From: Mugil cephalus
Lineage: Eukaryota; Chordata; Actinopteri; Mugiliformes; Mugilidae
Reading direction: 5' to 3'
DNA: 64,000 nucleotides
Assembly (NCBI RefSeq): GCF_022458985.1
Contig: NC_061782.1
Coordinates: forward strand, 8,883,672-8,947,671
The translations under genes and the position numbers were made by a program. The notes below the pieces were generated by a model. It ran no database searches and had not been told where the DNA came from. It worked only from the letters and a program-made list of their open reading frames with translations. Shown here one piece after another: positions 24,575-37,100 of this stretch; the first letter of the stretch is position 1; every line of letters begins with the position of its first letter.

Positions 24575-27500
24575 TCAGAGTCTGTCACACCAGTACTCTG
24601 ATGTTTCAATGTGCGAGGGCACGTCGATGTGGAAGACCTCCTGGGTGTCCAGCGGAGGAGTCTGAGGAGGGCTGTTGACTCCCGAGTCGCTCTCATGGTT
24701 GGATTGCTTCAGCTCTCCCGCGGCGTACTTCATCTCCAGGTTCTGGACGGGAACGTACGCAGGTGGAGGCGCGGCCTCAGCTTTGGGTTTGAGGTTCTGA
24801 AAGTGCTGCAGACGCACCACCTCCTTGTGTTCCCGCGTGCACGGCAGCAGCACGGCGACATCCTGGCGAAACTTGGAGCTCATGCCGAAGTAGATGAGAG
24901 GGTTGTAGAAGCTGGCAGACTTGGCAAAGAGACGGGTGACGATGCTGGTCGTGCTTGGCACATGAAAGCCCCAGGCTGACCACATAGACACCACTGCATA
25001 TGGTGACCAGGCCATGATGAAAGCAGTGCAGATTACAATGGAAATCTAGAAAAGGACACGAGGAAACAATTGTCACGACTGGAATAACGTGAGAGGAGGT
25101 TTATTACTGAGAGGGCACTTTCAAGCAGAGCTTTAACGAGCCGCATTTTACTTTTTCCAATCAAGTCTCTCCAATAAAAGAACAAAATAAACTGTTATTT
25201 TCACGTTGGCGTACCCTCGTGACGTCTCTCTCCACCTTCCTTTGGCGTGTCGTGAGAAAGCCGTCGGCCGACATGGCGTTGGTGCTTTTCACCGTGTTGA
25301 TAATGGAGACGTAAGAGAAGAGCATGATCATCACCGGGATGAAAAAGCAGAAGATGAGAATGGAGACGATGTAGGATTTGTGAATGGTGGAGTAATTGGC
25401 TTTGGACCAGTCCACCTCGCACGTGCCATACCCTCGATCTAAGAGACACGAGACACAGAGGTCAGATCAAAGCTCCACGTTCACGCCGCTTCGGGCGTTG
25501 AGATTTAAATGTGGGACAGACCTGTGTAGCTTCCCCAGCCCAGCAGCGGAGCACCGGACCAAAACGTTGCTCCAGTCCAAATGCAGATAAGTGACACAGC
25601 AATTGTGTTGATGCTGATGCAGTTTGCTGGAAAAAGATGGAAAGATAACATGAGCACAGCGATTGTGGGGCGGTTTTAAAAAGGTTAAATGTTGTGACTG
25701 TGGCAAACACGGGACAGGAAAAATACATGACAGCCTCTGAAAGACGCAGAATTCTTGACATGTTATGAATGTGCGAATTGTGACATTTTGTCGAACAATG
25801 AGGTCTTTTATTTTATTTACAGCCTTTGCAAACATCTGCGGCTGAAAGGGACCTCTGTTAACAAAAGTACACACAGTTTTGTGTTCAGTGTGTCTGACTT
25901 CTAAGCGGCGCTGAAATATCTTGTGTCAATATTCCATAAGGTGCCGTACAGTTTCCAGGGGTCGGCAGCAGACAATGGCTTCGTTGCTACGGGTTACACT
26001 GCTTATCCGCAAAGGTACACACGTTTTATAAGTGTCTAGTGATTTCTGTATTTAGCGTTTGCAGTTGTACTCTGGCACACATGCATTAAAATGTCTGTGG
26101 TTCCGCACATTCACCACTAATGCTCATACCTAAACCACTAACGTACAACATACACACGTTTATATAGCTTGTGTTTTATGTACAACAACCACAAACACAA
26201 TAAAATCTTGTGCCACACTGACAACAGAGGTATTTTCTCAACTTAATTTCCATATAATTAAAACATTCTTTTGCGTCAGTTATGCTCCAGAATAGAAAAA
26301 AATGTCACCTCGATTTAACTTAATAACATGTTGGAGAAATGTAATGAAAAGTGCTGGAGACGAGTGGTATTTTTTTTTTTCCACAGGAGAAGACGGTAAT
26401 GAGGTTTCATTAGCTCCCAAACACACTTTTCTGTCAGATAAGAAGCGCTGGAATGGTTTGTAGCTTTATCCTCACTTTTATTCAGGAGGGTTAGACCTGA
26501 CCTTTGTTCGGGTGGCATCCCTTGATGTAGCGGGTGACGCTGATAACGGTCAAGGTGTTGATGCTTGCGAGGCCGAAGAGCAACGTGAAGAAGCCGTCTA
26601 CCTGAGGGAGGAGACGCACAGAGGTGAGTCGTGGCAGCTCGAAGTATCTCCGAGTGGCCACCGAAGCCTCGGGGCGCAGAGTCAGTGCCAGTCTATCCGT
26701 CTCAGCCATTTGTTGAGGTTGTTTTGCTTTGGATTTTATCAGACGGAGACGCTACAGCTGAGGACCTCTTCCTGCCTTTTGGCCAGTGAGTTCCACACCT
26801 GGAGGTTTTCCTCTTATCTGCAGACCTTTAAATGTGAATCAGCAATGGGAAATTAAATGTTTACTGCAGCTCTCACTAGACTATACATTGGTGTACTGCA
26901 GAAATGTTGAATCATTCAATTCAATTTTATTTAAATAGCGTCAATAACATAGGTTCTGAGTCATCCAGGTCATGGTAAACCAAAGGACTTGTAGAATTTC
27001 TTGGGGACGTTTCGACACTCATCCAAGTAGCTTCTTCAGTTCCGAGAAACTGGTGGGAAGTTTAAATATTAAACCCATCAGAAACTTGTTTGACTTATTT
27101 CTGAAACGTCTTCAAGAAATTCTGCAAGTCCAGTTGCCTTTCTTCAAACGCTCATATGGAGGGACCCCATCTGTCTAAGATCAACCAGGTAAAACAGAGA
27201 AGAGAAACAAACGAAGAGCAGGAGAAACAAGATAAACAAACGTCTATCATAGAAACATACATCGAACTGAAGGAAACACGTAGAATCTAATAATACAAGA
27301 TACAGCTGATGATGTTGACAGTTTGAGAGTATAAGAGGAATTACTACTGCTAACTCATTTAGCAGACAGTCGATTGTTTTGAAAGACCATCTTCTAATCA
27401 CAGTTCTTCTTAGAGGGAATTATGCTAGTGTGTTTCAGTCTGCCTCCAACTGTGTGACACCCAACTCCCCGCTGTGCCATTTCCCGTTGACATGGATCTC

Positions 27501-29977
27501 TTAAGGTCTCTCACTGATTACTTTCTTGAGCTTCCTTAGTCCTAATCCTATTACTGTCAGTCATCACGTTTTTGTCACCCTCAGGTTTTCTTTTTTCAGA
27601 TTGCTGGACTACATTTAGACGAGGATGACTTTGTTTTTTTTTATTTATGTCTGATGTACAATTTTAGAATTCAAGACCAGGTGCGCAGGAGATCGGGGGC
27701 TTCTTAAAACCATCTTGTTTGATCCTCCCAGCTCGTTTTGCAGTTTGATGTTTCACCTCCTTCTAAAAAAAAAGATATATTTTGGATCATAGAACAAAAC
27801 TTTTAAAAAAGGAACTCCTACCTCATGAGGCTTTATCATATTCAGTAATGTCCTGTCCCATAGGGAGCAAAAGACAGAGATCTGGCCCTGCTTCAAACCG
27901 TTCATGTCCCATCATGCTCCATGCAGTAATCTGCTAATGCTTCTCACATGCCTTCGTCCTTCATCTTTTCTGCGCCTTCCCTCCTCTATTTCTGTCATTC
28001 ACTTATTTCCTTATTTCGATCCCTCTCTCTCCGCCCACCCCTCTCAAGGAACGGTGAAATGAGAGAGACATTTTGTCCTTCACCTGAGATTGGATGTCTG
28101 AGAGGTGAGATCATCTCAGACAGTGGACGTACTGAAGCCTAAGAGCAGCAGAGATTCGTTTTAATCTCTTCCACTCACATTTTGGGGTTTCTGAGACTGA
28201 AAACGTTCCGGTTTCGCCGGCTTGTTGTTGTAAGATTCCCAGGAGAGTTCACTTGCTGCAGCATGGATAACACAATTTCTACCACAACTAGCCTTGAGCA
28301 AGAAAAAACACCCTGGATGAATTCCAAGCTGAAGTATGACAGCTATTTAATTTCAGGCTAAGGGGGTTGAAGAAGGAAAACATAGAAGTGATTGCTTCAC
28401 CCCAGAAATGTCACAAAACAGCTCTTAATTTAACGCAAATTACCCGTCATAATTAAGAGCATGTGACTGAATTACTTCATCATTCATAAAGTTATAAACG
28501 TAATGTTATAAATATCCTCCCAGCAGGTCTTATTAGTTCTCTGTTTGGTTGTTGACAGGTGCCACGCTGCGAGAAGAGTTTCCCCCCATTTAAAGGCCTC
28601 CATAATGGTAATCTCATTACAGATTTAACCTTCAGCACACATGGCTGCTAGAATTATCCCTTGCACATAGACACACATGCACACGCATACTCGCCTCACT
28701 GTAAGGCATCTACAGATTCCTTTAATGTACTTCATTAACTGGGACTGGCCAAAGGGAGTTGATGCATACAAGATCTCAAGATTTCTGACTCTTGTTGATG
28801 CTACTAATTGCAAGTTAAGGTTTTGTGGTGAATGGTGATAGAATGATTAGAAAGTTATTCACAAGTTGACAAGTGTTGTCTTGGTGTTGCATTTACCTGG
28901 CAGGTCCAAATCCAGGTGATCAAAAACCTGTCATCCTTGAAGATATTGAATATTTCTAGGATTCCTCTAGAATAGCCAAACACTGAGATGCTGGCATCAG
29001 AGATGGCAAGATTTAGAGTGAGGACATCTGTTGGTTGAAGTGAGGCCCGCTGCCTGTACAGGACAAACATCACTAAACTGTTTCCAAACCAGGACAGCCA
29101 TCCTGCAGGGACAAAAACACAGCATGTTCAGCCCATATTTAAATATTTATATATAGTATAGTATAGTATAGCATAGTATAGTATAGTATAGTATAGTATA
29201 GTTCCACAAAATCCACAGTACAGTATATTACAGCATAGCATAGCATAGCATAGCATAGCATAGCATAGCAAAGCATAGCAATGTAGTATGGTGCAGTGTA
29301 CTGTAGTATAGTATAGTATAGTATAGTATAGTTTAATTTGGTGTCCAGTAGCTTCATAGCATAGCATAGCATAGCATGATACAGCATTGTAGTGTAGTAT
29401 AGTACTATATTGTAAAGTAAATAGTTCTATAGCAGCACATTGTTATTTAATTTGGGAGTCAGATCTGAAGTGGTGAAGCCAGGAGTCATCCTCGTCTTCT
29501 TATACCTCACTCTGTGTGTTCCACAAAATCCCTTGACTGCATTAGTCACGGACCAACAGACACAACTGTGCCAGCAACACAAACCAAACTGTCTGCCTCA
29601 GCGGCGGTCTGGCTTTGGAGACATGTCAAACAACTAGTTATGTTGTTGACACTTAAATAACATAACGTCTCTGTCTTGCTAATGTTGAGGGATCAGTGGG
29701 GATTTAAAACGCAAAACAATAAATTCAGAGTGAATTTTTGTGCACTACAGACTTATGAAAAGAATCCATCTTCAGTAGTATAATGTAAAACTGAGTTTAA
29801 AAAAAAAAAAACTCTGAATGGAAAGTAAACTGACTTACCCAACACTAACAGGTAGACTCCAATGATGGTCTCTCCTTGTTCGGACAGAGGAGGGTCTGTA
29901 TTCAGATTACTGAGATTATTATTCCTCCATGGAATATTCACCACCTTCAGAGGGATACCCTTCAGCGTTATTTCCAT
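24575..29977 (-). CDS. Opn5-group (neuropsin-like) opsin, with a one-base frameshift in exon 6
   Basis: Seven-transmembrane, retinal-binding photoreceptor GPCR of the Opn5 (neuropsin-like) group. Exons on minus: 29977-29839, 29102-28897, 26601-26502, 25626-25522, 25438-25215, 25046-24575, all GT-AG. The first five join in phase to 258 codons. Residues (ignoring the break): NLS glycosylation sequon in the N-tail; TM1 GNSLV; TM2 NLAISD; Cys114 and Cys190 for the extracellular disulfide; TRY (138-140) instead of DRY; TM6 MAWSPYAVVS; retinal lysine in LFAKSASFYNPLIY (Lys300, NPxxY 306-310); long Pro/Ser-rich tail ending YWCDRL; about 414 aa. Exon 6 has one base too many: TTTT instead of TTT on minus (AAAA at 25020-25023 on plus), so the frame set by exons 1-5 goes wrong just before IMAW and would lose TM6-TM7 and the lysine. 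No nearby splice site rescues it. The tail frame stays open for 146 codons, so this is a very recent mutation or an assembly error. TM6 resembles human OPN5, but other segments point to a non-mammalian subgroup (Opn6/7/8/9 or Opn5L2-like); I do not assign a symbol. Confidence 0.85.
26917..27178 (+). repeat. Dispersed teleost repeat in an opsin intron
   Basis: Begins with a TTCAATTCAATTTTATTTAAATAGCG block common in fish genomes, followed by GACGTTTCGACACTCATCCA, AGTAGCTTCTTCAGTTC and TCCAGTTGCCTTTCTTC, a combination I recognise as a widespread fish interspersed repeat, probably a retroelement 3' segment. No functional frame remains. It lies in the intron between opsin exons 2 and 3. Confidence 0.6.
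29150..29410. repeat. Pentanucleotide satellite (ATAGT/ATAGC)n
   Basis: About 260 bp of five-base units alternating between blocks of ATAGT and blocks of ATAGC, broken by short degenerate stretches. It lies in opsin intron 1, about 50 nt upstream of the exon 2 acceptor on the minus strand. Open frames here are artefacts of the repeat. Confidence 0.9.
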
Positions 29978-32900
29978 GGTCTGAATGTTGATGCCTCGGC
30001 ATGAATTCTTTGTGTCCTCCACTAAAGCTATGCTCTCCTCTGCTCTCTCTCAGTAGGTAGACAGTGCAGTGTTACACCAGTAGCGGCAAGCGGTCAGTTA
30101 ATTTTAAATCCAGCTTAAACACAGTCACTAATACGTGACCACTCACTGTCCAAATGATTGCAGGTGTAATCCTATCTATTTCTTAACAAGTAAGCAGATA
30201 GATGGAGATTTTGGGTGGAAATCCTAGCTAATAGGGTCATTTTTGGCCCCCCACAGCGCTGATTACAGTAATTTCCATTTAATTTGTCTTAAATTAGGTA
30301 AAATAACCTCACAAAAGAAGACACCTACAGCAAAATTTATCAGTGTATGTTCTGAGGTTTACTTTGTCTAAATTCCTACTGCACCTTGTTATGAGCTAAT
30401 GAAGTATTATGTTACTAAAATTATTTTAACATGAGGCTACGCTCTGCAGCCTGTTAGCTGACAGCCCTGGTGAACGACTTGTACTGTTTGTGGTCTGGCA
30501 ACAATTTACATCATCCTGACCATTCAAAAGAAAAATCCCTTTGTACTTTTAGCATAAGTCCTGCGCCTCCTCTCCAGAGACATGTTCTAGTTGCACTAAT
30601 CACTTCCATTTACAAAGAGTCATGCATGGGATGACTTTAGTCATAGCACCGCCGCTCGCTAAAACGTCGAGAACATTCATGTCGATCTACTTCGGGGCCA
30701 CAAGCATCATGCGAAGTGTAATTGAGTTAATGTGTGCACAGACAAACTCATCGTGCTCTGATGTCAGCTTGAGAGCATCTGGCACTTCAAGAGTGTGTGG
30801 AGCATTTCCATATGACTTACAGTATCAACGTCAGAGGCCAGACATTTATCTGGGCAGAGCTTGGGGACTTCACATACAGATGTTGGTGCAGTGTTATTGA
30901 TCGAAATCCTTTTGTTCTGCGCCAACGTACGAGTGCACCACGTCTCCCCTCCTCCAGCGCTCTCCCCTCCTCTTCACAGTGAGGTTCTCTGTGGCAACAC
31001 ATCCACCCAAAGGGTAACCTGAACCGCGCCCCTCTCAGTCTGTGTTTAGATCACAGTGTGCACCTTGTTTTGCTCCTCTGGCTGCCTCAGAGCAGCTATG
31101 CTGGCCCTCAGGATGTGGAGGGAAGGGCCGCTGCAGCCACTGCTGCTGTTGCTGCTGCTGCCAGATGCCTTAGTGCTTCTGCATCTTCCTCATCAACCCC
31201 CTTTTTTTTTCCAGTTTCTGAAAGCCCATCGAAAGGGGAAAGCAAACCCCTGACCCCAACTGTCACCCGTCCAGCAGCGAACACTGAGTCCAGTCTTCGT
31301 TCAAGACGCCACAAGACACAGTCCTGCAGTGATTCCTGAGCTCAGCCTGCAGCGACACTGAAGTTTTCTTCTGGTTAAAGCGGATGATGAGATAGTGGTT
31401 GTGGGACACATCAAACAGGAGCCATTAGTTCTATGCGTTAAGGTCTTTGCAAAGCCTTTGTTACTGCATGTGTACATAATTGTTAATGTATGAATGATCT
31501 TCTCCCAGTTGTCCAGGAATGCCGTCCTCTTAGCGTGAAAGTGAGGAGATTAGACTGTCTGGCAGCAAGAGAGCAGCTCATGTCATGCAGTCAGTGTTGA
31601 GGACAGCTGCTAGGGAGATTATGCTGCTGCTAAGCTAAGAGGTCAAAGGCCAAGGAAGACCCCGCATTCAGAAGGTGCTCAAGACAACAAAACATCAACG
31701 GCCGACACGAGACAAGTGTGCAGACATCTGTTCTCTATTGTGACGAAAATGTACACTGGTCCCAGTTTTTACATGTGAGCCTTGCAAAGCTAAGCACAAA
31801 GCACTGACATCCACTGTACACTGCACAAAGCTCGAGTGTTAGCGTGTTACAGGAAGACATCAAGATTAGCTTAACTCTCGCCTGTGTGCTTTGGCGCGTG
31901 TGTGTTTGTGTGTGTGTGAAGTTTGGCGATGGCAGCGCAGCCACAGTAGGGCACTGTATCATTACGCTTACGATGATTACTCTCGCTCCCGCTCTGTCCC
32001 GGGCAAAGCCTGGGATGTGAGGTTAAAAGCTCACAATTTTCCAAATGGAAAATCACAGACACAGATACTATTATGAAGGCGTGTGTTAAAGGCTGCGAGC
32101 TGTCTGAGGGCAACAAAGCCCCTCTTCACAGGGGACATACACCAGGTCAGGAGACCAATACAGGATCTGCTTCCAAAAAAAAAAAAAAAAGAGGTCCACA
32201 CACTTTCTTCCTCCCCCTGTCACTACGTGAGAGACACAGGGACTGCTTGTATGAAGGGTCCACATATTATGGAGGAGGTAAATGGTTTGCCTGTCATTTT
32301 TTGAGTCAGTCTGCGCATGATATTGGGTTTGCAGGGCCCTTGCAGCGATACATTTTTCTATATTTCCTCGTAAAGCTGGCCCCTCCCCAAAAGAGCCGTG
32401 TCAGTGCTTCTAAACATTAGCAAATCAAATCAGCTCTACGTGGGATAGATACTGAAGCCACATGCAGCTGGTTTACAGGTGAATATGGGTGAGGTCCAGT
32501 AACAAAACCATATAAACCACAACTGCCTGCCCACAACTTGTTCACACCTACTTTTTAAAGTGTTGGAATATTTTAGGGTGGAAATCAGTAAACTAAAGTG
32601 GAGAATTCCTTGGTAATCACCAGAGCTTTAGTCATAAATCAATGCTTAACACACGCACATGCGACGCTACACATCAGTCTACAGGAGCCATGAATCCATG
32701 GGTCCACTGATACAATTTGGATCGTGAGGTAAGACAGAGATTCTTGGAGAGTTAAAGGCAGGCCGCAATTTATGCAGCGACTTTACCACAAGCACAAAGA
32801 CCGGACTGTTTTACCCTTTTCCCCCCTGCACCAAAACAGTTCCACTGGCTCAACACTGCAAGCCTGCTGCAGCTGAGCTTGCTGCTTAAAATACAAATGC

Positions 32901-34120
32901 TTAAAAATAAATGCATGCTGTTACAATAGTTTTAGTCCTTTTAGTTCTGCTGTCCAGTTCAACTTTATGAAATTGCACAATAACACTCCATATTACTGGT
33001 CTTATCTGCAGCTTTTACATTCATTAGGAAAGAGCTGCACTTTAGAAGTTTCAAATACTCTTTGGATAATACCTTTTAATAAACCCCAGAGGAAAAGAAG
33101 AGAATGCTTCAGTATGCATTTAAACACAAGTGAACACAAGCTCTGTGTGTTGAGGCCAACGAGGGATGTGGATTGGTTTTGTGGCTCAGAATCTTTGGCT
33201 CTGAACCACATGCAAACATTTATTTGGGCAAGGAGTCCAGTTTGCAATTTCTCCTCGTGGGTCTGTTTGTTTAAGCAGGTAACTTATGTAAGCAGGTCTC
33301 CTTGAGGGTTGAATACATGCCTTTCCCAAAGGGGTCTGCACATCAGTTTTGACATATGGGGATATTTTGCTAAAATATGGATGCGGAAATGTAGATCCAC
33401 AAATAAATCTCTACATCCTGTTGGGATATGGACACAACTGGATATAGATTCCAAAGTGGGACTAAAGTACGCGCTCATGCCTTCAGATTTCTAATTATCT
33501 TAACCTGACTGCTTCTGCTTCAGTTCCCATTGGATGTCTGACAAAATGTGGCTCCTGCTTCTATTGAGGCTTACCTGGACTAGCTGGCAGCCCTTTCCAC
33601 TAGCCTACTTGGCTGGATTGTAAGGGTTGTGCTCTGACACTGGAGCTCTCCTCAGGCCTTCTGGGGATTGAGGAGATTAGTGACCTTGCTCCTCTGAAGA
33701 GCTGCAGCTGCAGATCTCTGTGGGCATCTTGAAGGGAATCCATCCTGCTGTCTTGTGCCACTTGGGCGCCTCTGTCAATGGTGGAAAAGCTTGAAACTGT
33801 CATTCAGGATCAAAGTCACTTCAAACAGGGATTTCAAATCTGCTTTAAAAGCCACAACCCCATCAGCGACGTATAGATTTTCACAGCTTTCTAACGACCT
33901 GCCAGGGTCGGTGAGTTGACCCGTGTGTGACAGGCAGTTAGTTGGGTGCACCATTATCCTCTCCCTCAGCAAAAACATGTTGTCTTTAAAGCCTCGCTAT
34001 ACCTGATGACCCATGACTCATGCCCATTTGGGCTTAATTATTAAGGAACAAGGCCACGTCCACACTGACCTGTTGACCAATGGGTGTATGTGGCCCCTAA
34101 AAAGGCCTCATTTAAGCTCC

Positions 34121-34166
34121 CATCTTAAATCCTACTGGATTTAAAAGTCCTACTGGATTTAAGATG
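34121..34166. repeat. 12-bp inverted repeat around a tandem 21-mer
   Basis: CATCTTAAATCC at 34121-34132 is exactly complementary to GGATTTAAGATG at 34155-34166; the segment also contains TCCTACTGGATTTAA twice. It could fold as a cruciform. No gene association is visible. Confidence 0.7.
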
Positions 34167-37100
34167 TGCTGCAGGTTTAGATGTTTGGTTGTTGTTTTTA
34201 CCCTATAGATGGCATAAATTAAACATAATTTGTTAATTACTGAACTCATGCTGATAGGGGGATATTATAAATTGCTTCAGAAAATGTCCATTTTTTATGC
34301 TAAGGTAAGCTAAGTGCATCCTCCCATCACCTTTGATTGCACCGTGTAATCACCACTGGTGTCAGTCTTCCAATCTAATGCTCAACATGAAGCAAATGAG
34401 GAAATTTCTCCAAACTATTCCCCACTTGCATGTTTCAGGAAACAAACTGAAACTAGAAGATTATTAGTGGTTGTAAACTGCAAGATCAATGTGGGGCATC
34501 ATGGAAAGCCAATACACTGTGCAGACTGTTCATCGATTGATGCACTGATCCCTGTGAATAAATGAGGTCATTGCAGTAACGAGGGTAGATAAAAGCAGAG
34601 TAGATAGCAGTGTCAAATAATTCACCTATTATTTAAACAAATTTCTTATTATTTTAAGTGCACCAAATAAACAAGACCAAAAAGACAGATTCCTTGTATG
34701 TATACATAGTTTACAATGCAGTAAGTGGATTCCTACCTGATTCAGCAACTGCGAATTCAGACTGTGTAACTGGCAGTACAAAGACTATTTTGGTGCATTG
34801 TAAACTGGCTCATAGGGATACGGCACGCTCGTGCAGGTCAGGTGCATAGATATGGATCATAAACCTGAGACATACAGCACAGAGATGGACACATGCACAA
34901 AAGTGGATGCTGAACTCCTATTAGCTACAAATCCATGTGTGAAGGTGCAGCTTCTGAGGCCTGGTCTCACTTAAAAGGAAGCGCTTCCCTGGCCACCTGG
35001 ACAACATACCAGACAGTCCCTATTGTGACTCACTTAAGTGCTCAGCACCCAGCTGTGGAACACCTGGCAAGATCTGGGCTTCCACTTAAAATAACAGGCA
35101 AGTGGTATTGTATGTTAACAGCTTGTATGTGTGTGTGTGTTTGATAGAACAGCTGAGTCAATAGATCAAGTAGAAACTGCTCTGATCTTTACTGTTACAA
35201 TTACATCCACTCTATAAATGTTTCCTCGTTATAAACACACTTTTTTTTTTATTAATAAAGCAACACCATCCAAAAAAATCTGAACAGTCGTAAATCTGTG
35301 GCGCACGTCTCATAAATAATGGCTCCTGGCGTCACATCAGCCGAGTTATTATTCAGTTTGTAACCTAATCTCTTCCCAGAGTATTACACATGTGGGAATG
35401 GGCTAGAAAATAACTCTTTATTAGATTTGCAATAGTTGCTTTCTTGTAAAAAAAATAAAAATAAAATCATCAATCATCATATGTAGTAACTTTATGATTT
35501 ATCTGGAGCTACGTTACAGACTACTTGGTTAATGCACTATATGTCCCCCATCGTTTAGCTCCATTTTTGGTCTCTACCAACTCTTTCCTGCTTATTATTG
35601 CTCTTATTGATCTAGATTTTTAGGTTTTACTGTAGCAGCGAACTTGTGTGACTTCTGGGCCAGGGTAAGCAGCCAGGATGCCAGTTATCAGGAGTGCCAC
35701 TGGGCACACGCTGCAGAGCTTGATTCACAACTTACTCTTATTTTAATTATACAGTGACTTGCACAGGATGCCGCAGTGGTGCGCATTAAAGTTTATAACC
35801 TTCGTTGCCGCGCTACCCTGTCATACATCAAAATCTCAAACATCTAATAATTACTGCAGCCATTTATCCTCTCAGGTTTTTCTTCCGGTTCCATTCTCAA
35901 ACACCAGCTTTGTAGGTGCAGATTACGTGACTCAGCTACCAGTTTTATTCGCACTATTTCCTTTCAGAAATTATCAGCAAACGCTGATGTTTCCAGATTT
36001 CCAAAATAGCATTCTCAGTGTGACCCCATTCCCTCTGGGTTTACCTCAGAGCAGATCCTGGGATTTGAACGATAGACCTCAGTTTTGCAGGTCAAGCGGC
36101 AGAGGTCAAAGTCCGCCTCTGGACGTAAGGCTCCTATACAACAAGTTCAGGCTCAGTGACAGAAATCTGGCTGCGTTGTTTGCTATCACTGCAGGAAGTC
36201 CTGGTAAAACTAAACTACAGAGGTCCTCAAACCAGAGAGCCAAACCTATAAATATGTTTGCATGAAAACAAATCTTTTTAAACACTTGTTCCAGAAGGCC
36301 ACAGAGAGACACAACGCACCACAAAATAAAGATCTACGAAATACCACAAAATGTGTGATGTGCTGTGAGACACTGCAATGACACGAAGGGATGGAAGAGC
36401 TCCAGCCCTCTTCCTGCATGCATGGCCAAAACATTCTGGTTTGAAACTGATGAAATTAAATGTCACCAGAGGTTTTTAATGCCCTGCGTAAATGGATGCC
36501 AGTGTACGATCAAAATTTTAATACAGATGCCCCTATATTTTGTGTACATTAATTGAATTGGACTAAAAGTGGGTTGCGTGGCACATTTTACACCTGCAAA
36601 CAACTTCCATTTGTGCTGTGGCTTTTAGTCAGAATGTTGATGGGGGTTCACAGCGTTAATGCCAGCGTGTTCAGATCTGCAAACACGTGGCCCAGAGTCA
36701 GTTCTTGTGGGTGCACTCCCAATGCCAAGGCAGGAATGTGCATTTTTTACCGCGTGCTCAACTCCCTCAATACCTGTCAAAGAAAATCACATCCTAAAAG
36801 CCCACATTTGATTGCTTTCCGCATCGCTTACAAAAGAACGTCTGGAACAGCTGTGTGTGTTTTGTGATCCTGATTTAATGGGCTTAGAAAACCATTAGCG
36901 AGTTGCTTTAGGTATTATTCATCAAGCAGAAGAGCAGATTTGCTGATTACTCCGTTTACGTGCATCAACTTGATCGTTTGGTCGGGCCACTTCTTCACTC
37001 CAGACTGAAATATTTCAAATGTCGTAGCTAGACGATCATGCTCCCCAGAGGACAAATCCTGCGGATTTAAATGATGCACATGCTTTTCTTCTTGCGCCAT

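Noticed and set aside
29128-29387. Tyr/Leu/Cys-rich minus-strand frames
   Set aside because: Translations of the pentanucleotide repeat array; no protein expected.
33600-33978. Two adjacent minus-strand frames that look mildly protein-like
   Set aside because: They are in different frames with no convincing junction and match nothing I recognise; left as part of the intergenic description.
36045-36125. tRNA-like pieces (a GTTCAAATCCC box on minus with an anticodon-like arm)
   Set aside because: The acceptor stem and A box do not form a proper tRNA; at most a very degraded tRNA-derived repeat.
35759-36265. 168-codon plus-strand open frame starting with ATG
   Set aside because: No recognisable domain, composition like translated non-coding DNA, no promoter or polyA in a sensible place; not supported as a gene.
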